Assembly: GCA_009760855.2 (NCBI GenBank)
Contig: WPIO01000018.1
Span: 6,369,501 to 6,433,500, forward strand
Length of the DNA stretch: 64,000 nucleotides
Origin: Cristatella mucedo
Lineage: Eukaryota > Bryozoa > Phylactolaemata > Cristatellidae
Direction of reading: 5' to 3'
The notes below the pieces were generated by a model. It did no database searches. It saw nothing but the letters and a program-made list of their open reading frames with translations, and had not been told where the DNA came from. Positions 34,762 to 42,932 of this stretch are shown here, piece by piece (position 1 is the first letter of the stretch; each line of letters opens with the position of its first letter). A program made the position numbers and the translations under genes.

Positions 34762-35474
34762 CTTCCTCCTTACCCTCTCTCCCTCCCTCTCTCTCCCTCT
34801 CCTTCTCTCCCTCCCCCTCTCTTTCTTCGTCCCACTTCTGCTCTCTCTCTCTCTCTCTAGTCTACTTCTGTCTCTCTCACTCTTTCTCCATCTCTCTCAC
34901 TCTTTCTCCATCTCTCTCCCTTTATATCTCTCACACACACAATCTCTCTTTATCTCCATCTCTCCCTCTTCCTCTCTCTCTTGCTCCCACGAAGACACAC
35001 CGTGAGCGCGGCGGGTGCAACAACCGAACAACAGCAGCAGCAACAGTATGGCCGACAGAATAGCATTCAGAACAGACCGCTGTACCAGCACTCGCTAGCT
35101 TGTAGATGCTGAGAGCACAGCTGCCCAGCACTCGCCAGCCCCAAGGTGGTTGCCTTTACGTGCAGCTGCAACATCGAACTAACGATCCGGACAGCTAGCA
35201 AGTGCCGACACTAACCCTTTGCATCAGCCAAGTGCAGCACGGTAACAAATGCCGGCCAGGGCAACGTAGCGTCAACGTGGACTACTAGCACGTGCAGCAC
35301 ACAAACATTCGTTTAGGTGGCGAGTGGACGACCTACCTGAAAATATCCATAGACTACAAAGAAAACGACGACTGCTGCTGAGGTGAGTACAAACTGGGCT
35401 GCTCTCGAACAGGAGCCCAGTGGCAGGCAGAGCACAGAAGCAGTGCGGCCATCGCTGCCATCAAGGCTGGGCAT
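20958..35474 (-). CDS. SLC35B3: SLC35B3-like PAPS transporter, copy A (complete, nine coding exons)
   Basis: This is a multi-pass Golgi transporter of the SLC35B3/PAPST2 type, which by family knowledge imports PAPS for sulfation. Exons are 35337-35474, 33975-34108, 31972-32126, 31734-31841, 30308-30405, 29240-29332, 25189-25300, 21615-21684 and 20958-21126. Lengths sum to 1077 bases, giving 358 residues plus stop, and every junction keeps phase. The start ATG (MPSLDGSDGR) has an in-frame TGA shortly upstream. Landmarks are YGYFQELIFRLEGFRPYGWY, GYLNYPTAVIFKCCKLIPV, TLADSEVSPNFNAYG, ISLALCADAAIGNVQERAM, VLYSYSIGFLYILIG, TYGYAAVFSATGYIG, CRKALSIVLSFLLFTKPFT and YLWSGLIVLLGIYLNIYSS. The family is usually about 400 residues; the difference is mainly in the N-terminal leader. 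Intron 6 has a GC donor. The neighbouring paralogue is copy B. Confidence 0.9.
21330..21510. repeat. (GA)n microsatellite and purine tract
   Basis: Long GA runs (pure from about 21380 to 21442, again 21479-21505) in intron 8 of SLC35B3 copy A, a 488-base intron. The long Ser-Leu and Arg-Glu frames here are artefacts of the repeat. Confidence 0.97.
21615..21684 (-). CDS. SLC35B3: SLC35B3 copy A, exon 8 (70 bases)
   Basis: A short exon found by searching for the missing conserved block. Acceptor tttattacag, donor ATAAC|gtgagt, entered in phase 1 and left in phase 2. It encodes TACRKALSIVLSFLLFTKPF, matching the family TGRKAMTIVLSF-type helix, and joins in frame to YLWSG of exon 9. Confidence 0.88.
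21935..22625 (-). mobile_element. L-A LINE 3' fragment
   Basis: Antisense L-A: (ATA) tail near 21940, signature ctctgtctaggcactttacat, 3' UTR, then the thumb region (FRERRNCVFHLFPPTC, FKQCMDFKLLSLTFRSL). Truncated where the next L-A copy begins. Confidence 0.82.
22681..22766. repeat. (CT)43 microsatellite inside an L-A tail
   Basis: A pure CT run between the two halves of the L-A 3' signature (…agaacttaat and aggctctttacac). Confidence 0.98.
24079..24372 (+). mobile_element. L-A LINE 3'-end, nested in an antisense L-A copy
   Basis: A 5'-truncated L-A end starts at CTATTTAGGACAGCATTTAG and finishes with (ATT)n. The flanking antisense L-A sequence is continuous across it, and tacct occurs at both junctions as a possible short target-site duplication. 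Confidence 0.85.
24787..24860 (-). mobile_element. L-A LINE 3'-tail fragment
   Basis: Antisense tail: acatttgataaagccctct, then actcaatttttctaggtgct. Confidence 0.7.
25189..25300 (-). CDS. SLC35B3: SLC35B3 copy A, exon 7
   Basis: 112 bases, acceptor gcgttgcag, donor ACTG|gtaagc (phase 1). Encodes YPIETYGYAAVFSATGYIG, a hydrophobic helix VHVVLTQVRLFGALIAVT, the last part of which is highly conserved in the family. Confidence 0.92.
25376..25547 (+). mobile_element. S-A SINE (tRNA-derived), plus-strand copy
   Basis: This copy reads forward: GCCGTGATGGCACACTGGGT (A-box region), AAGGCGGTTGC, a perfect anticodon-side stem-like GACCTCGGTCCCGAGGTC, and B box GGTTCGATTCC. The body follows (ATCCTTTATCGCCACTG, GCCATAAAGGCTCTTC), then GCTATACAAAAAGAGGCTG. 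An AT-rich tail follows. It sits 75 bases upstream of exon 7 in intron 6 of SLC35B3 copy A. Confidence 0.88.
25550..25662. repeat. AT-rich (TTTA)n/(TA)n tract
   Basis: TTTA and TA repeats immediately after the S-A copy, plausibly grown from its tail. A second S-A end-like snippet (aaatgaggctgttgaatca) follows at about 25738. Confidence 0.9.
26047..26135. repeat. (TA)n(TG)n microsatellite
   Basis: A short TA run followed by about 80 bases of pure TG. Confidence 0.98.
26136..27363. other. Intron 6 of SLC35B3 copy A, unremarkable part
   Basis: No exon or known repeat was recognised, apart from small ATTGATTGATGA-type local duplications near 26270-26305. Confidence 0.4.
27364..28150 (-). mobile_element. 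L-B LINE with internal deletion
   Basis: Antisense L-B. The 3' end (…GTTACTGACGGGAGATACAT) and C-terminal RT region (LAGLPKKAIMLLQWTMNMAA to SAGPRLWNSLPQFL) are well preserved. Just upstream the sequence jumps to a pre-RT linker (ELNSCQSDTKQIYKTVNHLL), so the catalytic palm is missing. Confidence 0.82.
29240..29332 (-). CDS. SLC35B3: SLC35B3 copy A, exon 6 (GC donor)
   Basis: 93 bases, acceptor cctcgtag. Encodes VLYSYSIGFLYILIGTAVSG and QLYSAYEFCKQ. The only donor that keeps the frame into exon 7 is CAG|gcaagt, a GC-AG intron; the nearby GT four bases further on would shift the frame. Confidence 0.88.
29445..29476. repeat. Perfect 32-bp palindrome
   Basis: The arm CGGCGCTCTCATGCGC (29445-29460) is followed at once by its exact reverse complement (29461-29476), with no loop. 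It lies in intron 5 of SLC35B3 copy A, 113 bases from the exon 6 acceptor. Confidence 0.97.
30059..30098. repeat. (CT)n microsatellite
   Basis: Pure CT run of about 38 bases within a pyrimidine-rich stretch 30005-30190, intron 5 of SLC35B3 copy A. Confidence 0.96.
30308..30405 (-). CDS. SLC35B3: SLC35B3 copy A, exon 5
   Basis: 98 bases, acceptor tctcttgtcag, donor GTG|gtaagt (phase 0). Encodes VIVISLALCADAAIGNVQER and AMKQYQESNANV. Confidence 0.93.
30620..30882. repeat. GA-rich tract with a duplicated segment
   Basis: Purine-rich DNA in which gctgagaaacagtaaaagag and the following atatagattaagag occur twice (about 30678-30710 and 30808-30842), ending in a (GA)n run at about 30848-30876. Intron 4 of SLC35B3 copy A. 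Confidence 0.9.
31049..31127. repeat. (GT)n microsatellite
   Basis: Pure GT run of about 76 bases in intron 4 of SLC35B3 copy A. Confidence 0.98.
31734..31841 (-). CDS. SLC35B3: SLC35B3 copy A, exon 4
   Basis: 108 bases, acceptor cattttcag, donor TATG|gtaagg (phase 1). Encodes KRYGVLDVLASSCMTVGLIF and FTLADSEVSPNFNAY. Confidence 0.94.
31972..32126 (-). CDS. SLC35B3: SLC35B3 copy A, exon 3
   Basis: 155 bases, acceptor gcttttag, donor CAAG|gtcaga (phase 1). Encodes IPWPTYLLLASLTVATMG and the family motif NYPTAVIFKCCKLIPVLMGG. Confidence 0.94.
32619..32686. repeat. 33-bp tandem duplication
   Basis: Two exact copies beginning ggagagcttctattgcctg, at 32619-32651 and 32654-32686. Upstream of exon 3, intergenic to repeats in intron 2 of SLC35B3 copy A. 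Exactness implies a recent event. Confidence 0.97.
32763..32848. repeat. (CT)n microsatellite, left of L-B
   Basis: Pure CT run of about 86 bases directly abutting the end of an L-B fragment. Confidence 0.98.
32849..33314 (-). mobile_element. L-B LINE 3' fragment between two (CT)n tracts
   Basis: Antisense L-B end: GTATGTATGTATCTCCGTC tail, then the RTKSRLGCECAIQNSS end, SAGPRLWSSLPQFLRN and LAELLRQFQPLCALRSC in reverse order. It is truncated exactly at cttgtgggtcag where a second CT tract starts. Confidence 0.88.
33315..33402. repeat. (CCCT)n/(CT)n microsatellite, right of L-B
   Basis: Four CCCT units pass into a pure CT run of about 70 bases, in intron 2 of SLC35B3 copy A. Confidence 0.98.
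33475..33974. other. Intron 2 of SLC35B3 copy A near exon 2
   Basis: Open frames on both strands (up to 164 codons) have no recognisable family and end in Pro/His-rich low-quality sequence. I treat them as chance frames in GC-rich intron. Confidence 0.45.
33975..34108 (-). CDS. SLC35B3: SLC35B3 copy A, exon 2
   Basis: 134 bases, acceptor cttgctcag, donor CGTCG|gtatgt (phase 2). Encodes ELIFRLEGFRPYGWYLTL, a membrane segment TQFAFYMLFGLVER and a polar loop SSSTRDERQR. Confidence 0.92.
34318..34376 (+). mobile_element. L-A LINE 3'-terminal fragment
   Basis: Only the last 35 bases (TCCTGAGGGCGCTTTGTCAA) and an (ATT)n tail are present. A more divergent L-A-like remnant follows to about 34645 (CTCACAGACCTGCACTGGCT, then TGCTATACAAATG). 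Confidence 0.75.
34708..34990. repeat. CT-rich tract
   Basis: Pure (CT)n at about 34713-34756 followed by irregular pyrimidine sequence, in intron 1 of SLC35B3 copy A. Confidence 0.95.
35337..35474 (-). CDS. SLC35B3: SLC35B3 copy A, exon 1
   Basis: The exon has 46 codons from the ATG at 35472-35474. It encodes a short leader, then SVLCLPLGSCSRAAQFVL and a first membrane helix ending VVYGYFQ, and leaves in phase 0 at CAG|gtaggt. It matches copy B exon 1 from VLCLP onward. The upstream in-frame TGA supports this start, though a non-coding upstream exon cannot be excluded. Confidence 0.8.
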
Positions 35475-35599
35475 CGCTCTGAATGAATGTCACAAGCGAA
35501 ACTAGTTTCTGAAGCACGAGGTGACTGCTGTGCCACTGCCTGCAATGCGACAGTGCAGGCAAGTTGCTGAGAGTTGGCCTGAGCCAACGGCCTTCACAC

Positions 35600-35795
35600 C
35601 TGGCAGCAGCAGCATCTTTACAGTAGCAGCAGCGGCCTTGCAAAGCAGTAGCAGCAACATGCTTGGCAGCAGCAGCCTCACCAGCACAGCCTTGGCAGCA
35701 GCAACAGCAGCAACAGAAGTAGCAGCAGCGCTGGCAGCAGCAGAAGTGGCAGCAGCAGTCTTTCGAAGCAGCAGCAGAAGCAGCTGCCGGTGTCC
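35600..35795. repeat. Interrupted (CAG)n tract upstream of SLC35B3 copy A
   Basis: Repeated GCAGCA blocks over about 190 bases, starting some 130 bases upstream of the copy A start codon. It may lie in the 5' UTR or promoter. The poly-Ala, poly-Ser and Cys-rich frames are compositional. Confidence 0.85.
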
Positions 35796-36149
35796 ACGAC
35801 TGTGAGCAGCTGCTCACTGTGTGATGTCACACACAGTGAGCAGATGCCAATGCAAGCGTATGCTCGAAAAGGAAAGAGGCGAACATAGATAAGGTCATTC
35901 CATCACGGTATGGGACCAGCCAATGCATGCAGCTTGGGGGGGGGGTTATGCAATGCACAAGCTCAATCATGCAGGGCTGGCTGGAGCATCACCAGCAGCA
36001 GCCACCATCGATCGATTGAGCGTCGATTCTCGTGCTCACCCTGGACGCTCGGTACTGGATGCTGGATGCCAATTTCCTTCAAACTATCGATGATATAAAT
36101 GCGGGTCTCACGAATAACTGCAATTCCCTTGCAGCATGACGGCAGTCAT

Positions 36150-36786
36150 GAGTGAGTTCCAGGCTTTCGGAGCCTACGAACTAAAGGCACGGTCTCCAGT
36201 GAAGTTGAGGTTTGTATGTTGCATAGTTATGCAATTGGATTCCGAAATGCAGGTGGTACGATGCTTAGCCGGGTGGAGAAGTGGATCTAATAGGTAGGCT
36301 GGGCACAAAGAATGAAGGGATCTGAAAGTGAGTGACAAAACCTTGAAGTCGATGTGTTGTTTGACTGGCAGCCAGTGCTGGTCGACGAGAAGTAGTGAGA
36401 TGCGGCAACTGCGCCGATCACGACAGACAAGCCTAGCTGCAGAGTTTTGCACCAGCTGTAAGCGCCTGAGTGCACATACCGGTAGGCCAGCAAACAGTGA
36501 GTTACATAAGTCAAGACGGGATGTCACAAATGCATGGACCAATTTAGATGTGGTATCCCTGTCTAAGCAAGCCCGAATTTTAGCAATGTTATGTAGCTGA
36601 AAGTAGGCAGACTTGACTGCAGCTGATGTGCTCGTCTAATGAAAGGTCACTTTGGAACATGACACTTGGATTTCGTGCAGATTCAACAGGAGCAATGATG
36701 GCACAGCCGATTTTGAGCGTCGGCCTTTACAACTTCTGAATCACACTTGGTTTGCCCATAACTAGTAAGTTGGTTTTTCTCCTTGT
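36150..36786 (-). mobile_element. L-A LINE fragment, inverted partner
   Basis: Antisense L-A from the start of the 3' UTR (SYAPKAWNSL region) up to KTNLLVMGKP. No 3' tail, so it is truncated at both ends. It stands head-to-head with the next fragment. Confidence 0.8.
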
Positions 36787-36884
36787 TAGGCGTGAGGCTG
36801 TTTATTCGCATCGTAAGCCACATATGGTCGAAGTTGGCAACAGGAAGTGTATAAATGTATGCCTATATACATCTGTAGCTCAAC

Positions 36885-37386
36885 AAAGCCACTTCATTCT
36901 TTGGCTCCAGCCTATCTCTCAGATCTACTCCCCCATCAGGCCAAGCATCGTACCAACCACTTTTCGAAATCCAGCAGTCTACCAATTCCTCGTACAAACC
37001 TCAAACCCTTTGGAGACCGCGCATTTAGTTCGTATGCTCCCAAAGCCTGAAACTCCCTCCCGACTTGCATCAGAACATCCCCTGACTTGACCACATTTAA
37101 AAAGAACTTAAAACACACCTATTTAGGACAGCATTTGGTGGGTCACTGTGATTCGTCTTTCGTGTGCTTATGCATGCTGACACCGTGGATGCTGCCACTA
37201 ACCACATTTGCATGCTGACCCTGTGCATGTTACCCCTAACCATGTTATTCATTTTGTTTGTTTATCAAGCATGATATTACTCACCATTCAATTGCATTTC
37301 CCTTTGCAGCAAATGTAAAGCGCCTAGAAAGAGACTGAGTTCTCTGAGGGCGCTTTATCAAGTGCATATGTATTATTACTATTATA
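36885..37386 (+). mobile_element. L-A LINE 3' fragment
   Basis: Sense L-A: SLAPAYLSDLLPHQAKHRT-type region, 3' UTR and a TATTATTACTATTAT end. Confidence 0.88.
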
Positions 37387-37665
37387 AAGCCACGACGATG
37401 AAGTAGTTGTTATGCAGTAAATGCTGCTTTCCTCCCTCCACTCCTGTGAGAGCTGAAGAAGCTGCCAGTGGCACCACACACCACTTGCCGATGCCAAGCA
37501 GGCAGGCTTAGCAGAGCAGGCGACCGACGAGCACAGCACAGCCGCGCTCGGTCAGACCGAGGCTGCAGCACTGAATATTTAGTACATCATACACCTCTGT
37601 GCCACAAGAACCCGTGGTGGCATGCTGGAATCGCAGGCGCGGTAGTACGATAGGGGGAACGTCTC

Positions 37666-37944
37666 GTGCCACCCTCGGATGTCGAAACCGCAACCCCTGG
37701 AGCCGGAACCTCCACAAAACCTCCAGAGAAGAAGAGTCGTACTAACTCGACCGTTTCTGTCGACGAGCTAGCATTTAGAGCGGCTAACAAGATTGGATTC
37801 GCAACGCTACCAGTGGAGCATCAAGCGCAACTAGCGCTTGCCGCCCTGGTGGGTGGGAGCGGCTCTCAGCCGCGGTGGGAGCGTGGGAGCTCTCAGCCGT
37901 GGGAAGGGGAGCCGAGCACAGTGCAGTCCACGCGCAACGCCTAG
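37666..37944 (+). other. Unrecognised ORF (not claimed as a gene)
   Basis: A plus-strand frame encodes about 90 residues with KPPEKKSRTNSTVSVDELAF and RAANKIGFATLPVEHQAQLA, then Gly/Ser/Trp-rich sequence. The first half looks protein-like, with an acidic/basic patch and an Ala/Leu helix. No family was recognised, there is no good start codon and no splice support. It may be a fragment of an old transposase or an exon of an unseen gene. Confidence 0.2.
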
Positions 37945-39462
37945 TGGCCACAAGGAAGTCAACCTAGCTCTCTCCCCCTCCCCTCCCCACCCCCCTGCTT
38001 CTACCAACGCCACCATTTGCCACTCTTGCCCTGCTGAAGTAGCCTCCAGACGACTCGGCGGGTGGACAGCATTGGGCTGCAGGCAGCGCTGGCACATTAT
38101 AAAACCTGACATCGGAAGCGCTACTGCTTCCGGTGTCAGGACTGCTCGCTCCCCGGAAGTGGCAGCAGCAGCAGCAGTCCTGCCAAGCTGCATAGCCGAG
38201 CCTAGATGGGCTGTGCGTGGCAGCAGGGGGGTCACGGTTGGCAAGCCGGAAACTCTGCTGCAGCTGCTCTTTCTTCGGCCCAAGGTGCCAGGCAACACTT
38301 GCACTGGGAGAAAGCTGTGGCGGTGCGTGCATGCATGGCCCAGGCAGCATGGCTGCAGCACCGCACGTGTGGCGAAGGGGGCGGGCGAGTAGCGGGCACT
38401 GATCAGCCTTGGCTCCACCACTTTGCTTAGACTTTAAATGAACACAACACCTAATGCAAAAGCAAAGGTCGGTTGATTCAAGGTCAGCCTCCTCGTTTAT
38501 CCAGCAGTAGCAGAGCCTTGGCATGTATCGCTTGCAGTGGACACACAATCAAGGATTGCAGTTGCCCGATTCGAACGTGCAAACTGGGGTCACGGAGTGC
38601 AGGAGCACCTTACCACATGGCGAAGACCCAAGGGCCTGGATTGTTTACAGCTACGAAGCACTCTTCAACCTACATGGCCACACTTACACACACAAGTAGA
38701 ACACACACAAACACCGCTCGCACACACGTGCACACGCAGGCCCACATAAGCGGGATCAGGTACGTGCGTGAATCGCTGGCCGAAGTTTCCAAGAGCCAAG
38801 CAGCCAGTCGCTTCCAACCTGCATGCATCAAGCACAGAAGGGAATCATTGACTAAAGTAATTACATACAAGCCACTCCCATCCATAAAAGCAGAGCCAAG
38901 TGATTCGCTGAATAAATACTAGCATTCATATCTCTTTCCCCTCTCTGTTGCCAAATCAACCCAATCGCTCTCGGCCTTTGTACAAGCTCTCAGGCTTCTG
39001 CTATCCAAACAAGATGAAATTAGGATGCGGCTCATTACCATAATCCTACCAGTCACCCTCTTAATGCATGCAACCAACCGGAACAGCGATAACAAAGCTA
39101 GCTCCGTCCATGCCTCACTGACGAACCGAGGCAATGGCTCCGAAAACTACCGGAAGTTAGCTCCGTGCAAACGTGTGCAACAACGCACAAAATAAATGCT
39201 CATTCGACCTTCTGAGCAGAGTTGCTCGAATGGCAGGCAGTGCTTAGGGCTGGGATGGGGGGGAGCATCTGCTTTCGGTGCTTTTGATGGACAGAGGCGG
39301 GTGCATTTAGCCACACTCTCACACGCCGACTTTAACGAAGCGCATAGAATGAGGGGGAAAAACTAACAGCAGTTAGCAGCCGGCAGTGCCACGTTGGGTC
39401 ACGTGGCACTGAGAGCCCACTGAGCGGCCGGTCAGGCAGCTTGCTCACAGCAAATGAACAAA
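37945..39462. other. Intergenic, mixed low-complexity
   Basis: Contains a hairpin at 38105-38140 and an AC-rich stretch near 38688-38740. No gene was recognised. Confidence 0.4.
38105..38140. repeat. Near-perfect hairpin
   Basis: Arms of 15 bases (CCTGACATCGGAAGC and GCTTCCGGTGTCAGG) with one mismatch and a six-base loop. Function unknown. Confidence 0.93.
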
Positions 39463-39600
39463 AATAAACATCTTCATTCGTATAGCACCCCAAGGGAACT
39501 TAATTTTTCATCCAAGCCATTACATATGACGCAGGCCTCGAACTCACGAGCTTTGTCGTTAAACACAAGCATCTTACCCCTGGATCAAAGCTTGTATCAA
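39463..39600 (-). mobile_element. S-B SINE (tRNA-like head, L-A-like tail)
   Basis: Antisense: tail-like attcgtatagcaccccaagg, then the B-box-like region cctcgaactcacgagctttg and a head near 39570-39590. Diverged. Confidence 0.5.
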
Positions 39601-39611
39601 AGCTTGAAGAT

Positions 39612-40400
39612 GTGTAATGTATCCTCGTCTGTAACTCCACGAAGCCACAAACGCTATGTGGATGTTACGAAGGCGAGTTTTGTATGGCGCACTCGCAGCC
39701 TAAGAGGCTTTCGGTACGCATTCGGTAGCCCACAGAGTTCATCTCGCGAAACAAAGAGAAGGTGGGAAGCATAGCAGAGTCAGGAGAGCAGTTGAGGTAG
39801 TGAGTAGCATGGAAGTAGCAGCTCAGGGCGGCTGAAAAAGATGTGCCATAGTCGGCAGCCGAAGAGTAGTTGTCGTTGCGGAAGAATTGTGGAAGTGAGT
39901 TCCACAGTCTAGGACCTGCAGAGCCAAAGCGTCTGTCGCCAACGGTATTTAAGCGGAGGAGTGGATCAGCCAATTTATTGTCCATGCAGGACCTGAGGGC
40001 ACGAAGATGCTGACACTGGTGCACCAGTTCAGCTAGGTATGGAGGCACCAAGCCGTGGGGGGCCTTGTGGGTCAGCCTAAGAACTTTGCTCTGCATCCCT
40101 CGATCAATCGGCAGCCATCCTAGCTCTTTTAGCAAAGGAAACACGCGATCAAGCCTTTCGGATTTGCAGACTAGCCTTGCACCCATATTCATCGCCAGCT
40201 GCAGTGGCTTAGCGGCTCTTTTCGGTAGCCCAGCCAAAAGGGAATTACAATAATCTAGCCGAGACTGAAACTAACGAGCCAGTTAAATTTTTTGAAGCTA
40301 CTGTGGAAGATAGCTCCTAATCTTAGATAGAGATCGGAAGTGTTGGCTTGCTGTTGAAGCAGTCTTTACAGTCAGTACTGCTTTTAAATTTAATCGCTCG
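39612..40400 (-). mobile_element. L-B LINE 3' fragment
   Basis: Antisense L-B from TGTAATGTATCCTCGTCTG through RTESLLGCECAIQNSPS, AGPRLWNSLPQFFRNDNY, LLKELGWLPIDRGMQSKV and LAGLPKRAAKPLQLAMNM, then a decayed upstream part. Confidence 0.87.
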
Positions 40401-40599
40401 CCAAAACTTTAGGTAAGCCGTAACACTCCGTCATACAATCTAATAGCACTCGTCAGTCGTTGTCAACCACACACCGGCGAGTGCTAGAATACAAAAGTAC
40501 AGCTATATCTTAGTCCGGGCAACAGGTGGCCGAGGCCTTTAGGCCAGCATCGCGGAGTGTCGTTGCGGTATTTCATTACAGCACGAGTGAGGTGTCGTC

Positions 40600-41960
40600 A
40601 TACCGAGTTCTGCCTATGATCGATTATTCCACAGCGGGTCCGCGAGCAGCCGCCGGCCAGTAGCAGTAATAGCACACTCGCGTGGGTGGCAAGCGCTTCG
40701 AATCGTAGAGCGATCGCACTCACGGTTGGCGAAAGCAATGCAAAAAAAGGCTGCATAGGCTGCCTGGCGCACGACAGCGATGGCGCGAACCCAGAAGAAT
40801 GCGAAAACTGCTACTTGAAGATCGCACAATCGGCGCGACCTTCGTCCCGTCGATGGGGGACGCGAATAGCCGTCGCGCAAACGGCCGTCTGCACGGCGTA
40901 GTCGCCGCTCAACCGTCGGTATCGGCTGGCAGGAAAGATAGATCGGTGCCGACTCACCGGTTTAGCATACACACGCCGATCACCGCTCGGGTATAGCTTG
41001 CGGACGCCAGGTTCTCGCTTTCTTCCAAGCCGCGGCTCTCAATCCAAAACTCGCGCAGGAGAAGCTCGGGGAGTCTGCCAAGTTAGTGTGACTCAAGCTC
41101 CCAGGCGCCGACCAAGGAATGCGGCTCGCCCGCCTGCGGGCCCGCTCCTTCTAGCGTGCGCGTCTTGGTCGAGCTTTTTCAGGCCTGGGGAAATTCAGGC
41201 AAACTCAGTGCGGAGCGCAAGCCGTCTGACGCCCGAGAACGCCAGCGACGGGCTCCACGAAGAATTAAAAGCCGGCGAGACCCTGCGGCAGAAGCAGGCG
41301 GGTTTACCTCCGAAGCGAGAGAGCTCTTCTCGCTCCTTACCCGCGCTATCAAGAGTGTACCGATCCAGAGTGGCGAGCACTTTCGGAATGCTTGGATGCC
41401 CCTTTTGCACCGTTCACTCTCGCGGTTGCTGAAGGCTGTAGCACCTGGCTCTTTGCATTGGCTGAACGTTAGAACGCTGAGAAGCACGTTGAAATGAAGT
41501 GTAGCGAACGCGCTTAACGGCTCCTGCCGATCTCCTGTCGTTCGGCGACTACGCAGCCCAGGTTACGGGCGTAAGTCCTCGCAAACGCGTCATAAATCTA
41601 GCGAAACTGGCTCTTTGGGAGCGCGACTAATGCGCCGTAGCTGCTGCACCATTACGTACTGGTACGCCGACTGATGGAGATGTTGCAAATGATGTCCGGC
41701 GGCCGCCACGTCCGGGCATAAATAAGCCGCGAATAGAGCCAATCCGTGACGTACAGGTGTACACCGTTAAAGTCCCGAACCTTGGAACTGGGGCTAGCGA
41801 CTTGTGCATGCAGAATGAATATACGCGTCGACAGTAGGCGGACGCGGCAGCAGCGAGGAGACGCCCATTTCTTAAGAGAGCAGCTCCGCATCCATTGCGC
41901 AGAGAAGACGCGGGCCTCAGCCATGCAGCGGCCAGTTATTCGCTACCCTGGTGCACCAGC
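40600..41960. other. GC- and CpG-rich block, unassigned
   Basis: GC-rich DNA with frequent CpG and several uninformative open frames on both strands. No domain was recognised. It lies about 5 kb upstream of SLC35B3 copy A and 4 kb downstream of RINT1. A CpG island or an unrecognised GC-rich repeat are both possible. Confidence 0.45.
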
Positions 41961-42118
41961 GTGGTGAAGTTACCCAAAAATATTCTCTGCTGTTACATAA
42001 ATGAGGCTGCTAATCAGCTATTTTTTTACTTTGATTTACTTTGCGGCTTTGTACAAATAAGCATTCTTGCATCGAAATTTAGCCAGAAAGTCCAAGCGAG
42101 AGAGAGAGAGAGCGCCAT

Positions 42119-42134
42119 ATACACACGCACACGC

Positions 42135-42172
<38 letters not shown>
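42119..42172. repeat. (AC)n microsatellite
   Basis: ACGCAC then pure AC units, with further TG-rich sequence to about 42245. Confidence 0.95.
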
Positions 42173-42175
<3 letters not shown>

Positions 42176-42420
42176 CACATATTTACAGTGTGTGTGCGCG
42201 TGTGTGAGTGAGCGAGCGAGCGTGCGTGCGTATGTGCGTACGTGTGTAAATGCGAGTGCAGAATATACAGAGAGATGCGTTTCAAGCTGAAACGGCGGCG
42301 AACTAAATCAGCCAGATTATGACTGGTATTTATTATTCGCAGCTCCTGAATTTTACCGGCTAGGAAGCGATTATGCGATAAACTTGGGCAAAGGCGGCCG
42401 CATTAAAGCCGACGCTTCGT

Positions 42421-42664
42421 GAGAGGCGGTTAGTTGCGCTGCTGGAATTGACCTAGGCATTTGATCATATTTGAGCTCAAGGTCACGGAGAGGGTTGTTA
42501 AATTTGTGCGGGCAGTTGCGCACAGATCAAGACGGCTGAGCCAGATGCCGTTTATTGATTAATCACGGAACCGGGCCGTACGGCCACCACGAGAAAGGCA
42601 GTTAGTTACGTTGCCGGAATTGACCTAGGCATTTAAGCTTATTTGAGCTCAAGGTCACGGAGAT
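42421..42664. repeat. Spaced direct repeat of about 70 bp
   Basis: Two copies (42421-42492 and 42591-42664) share ggaattgacctaggcattt and tttgagctcaaggtcacgg, about 172 bases apart. Origin unknown; possibly an old element with repeated ends. Confidence 0.85.
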
Positions 42665-42770
42665 GGTCCTGTACGTCATGGCCGCTGTTGAATGTCTGTA
42701 AGCCTCCATCGCCTTTCGGCATAGTGCACTTTGACTGTAAGGGGGGTTTATGGCCCTTCTCGAAAAAAAA

Positions 42771-42932
42771 ATCCTAGCTGATTAAACAGCCTCTTTTTGT
42801 ATAGCGACAGAAGAGCCTTTACGGCTATCACCACCGCTTGCAGTGGCGATAAAGGATCGCCCTCTGCAGGAATCGAACCCACGACCTCGGGACCGAGGTC
42901 GTGAAAGCAACCACCTTACCTAATGTGCCAAA
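42771..42932 (-). mobile_element. S-A SINE (tRNA-derived)
   Basis: Antisense: atcctagctgattaaacagc end, body, then gcaggaatcgaacccacgac (B box reversed) and the head. The 5' tip differs from other copies. Confidence 0.84.

Noticed and set aside
42115-42290. CRISPR-like regular repeats
   Set aside because: The regularity is simple AC/TG microsatellite; there are no unique spacers.
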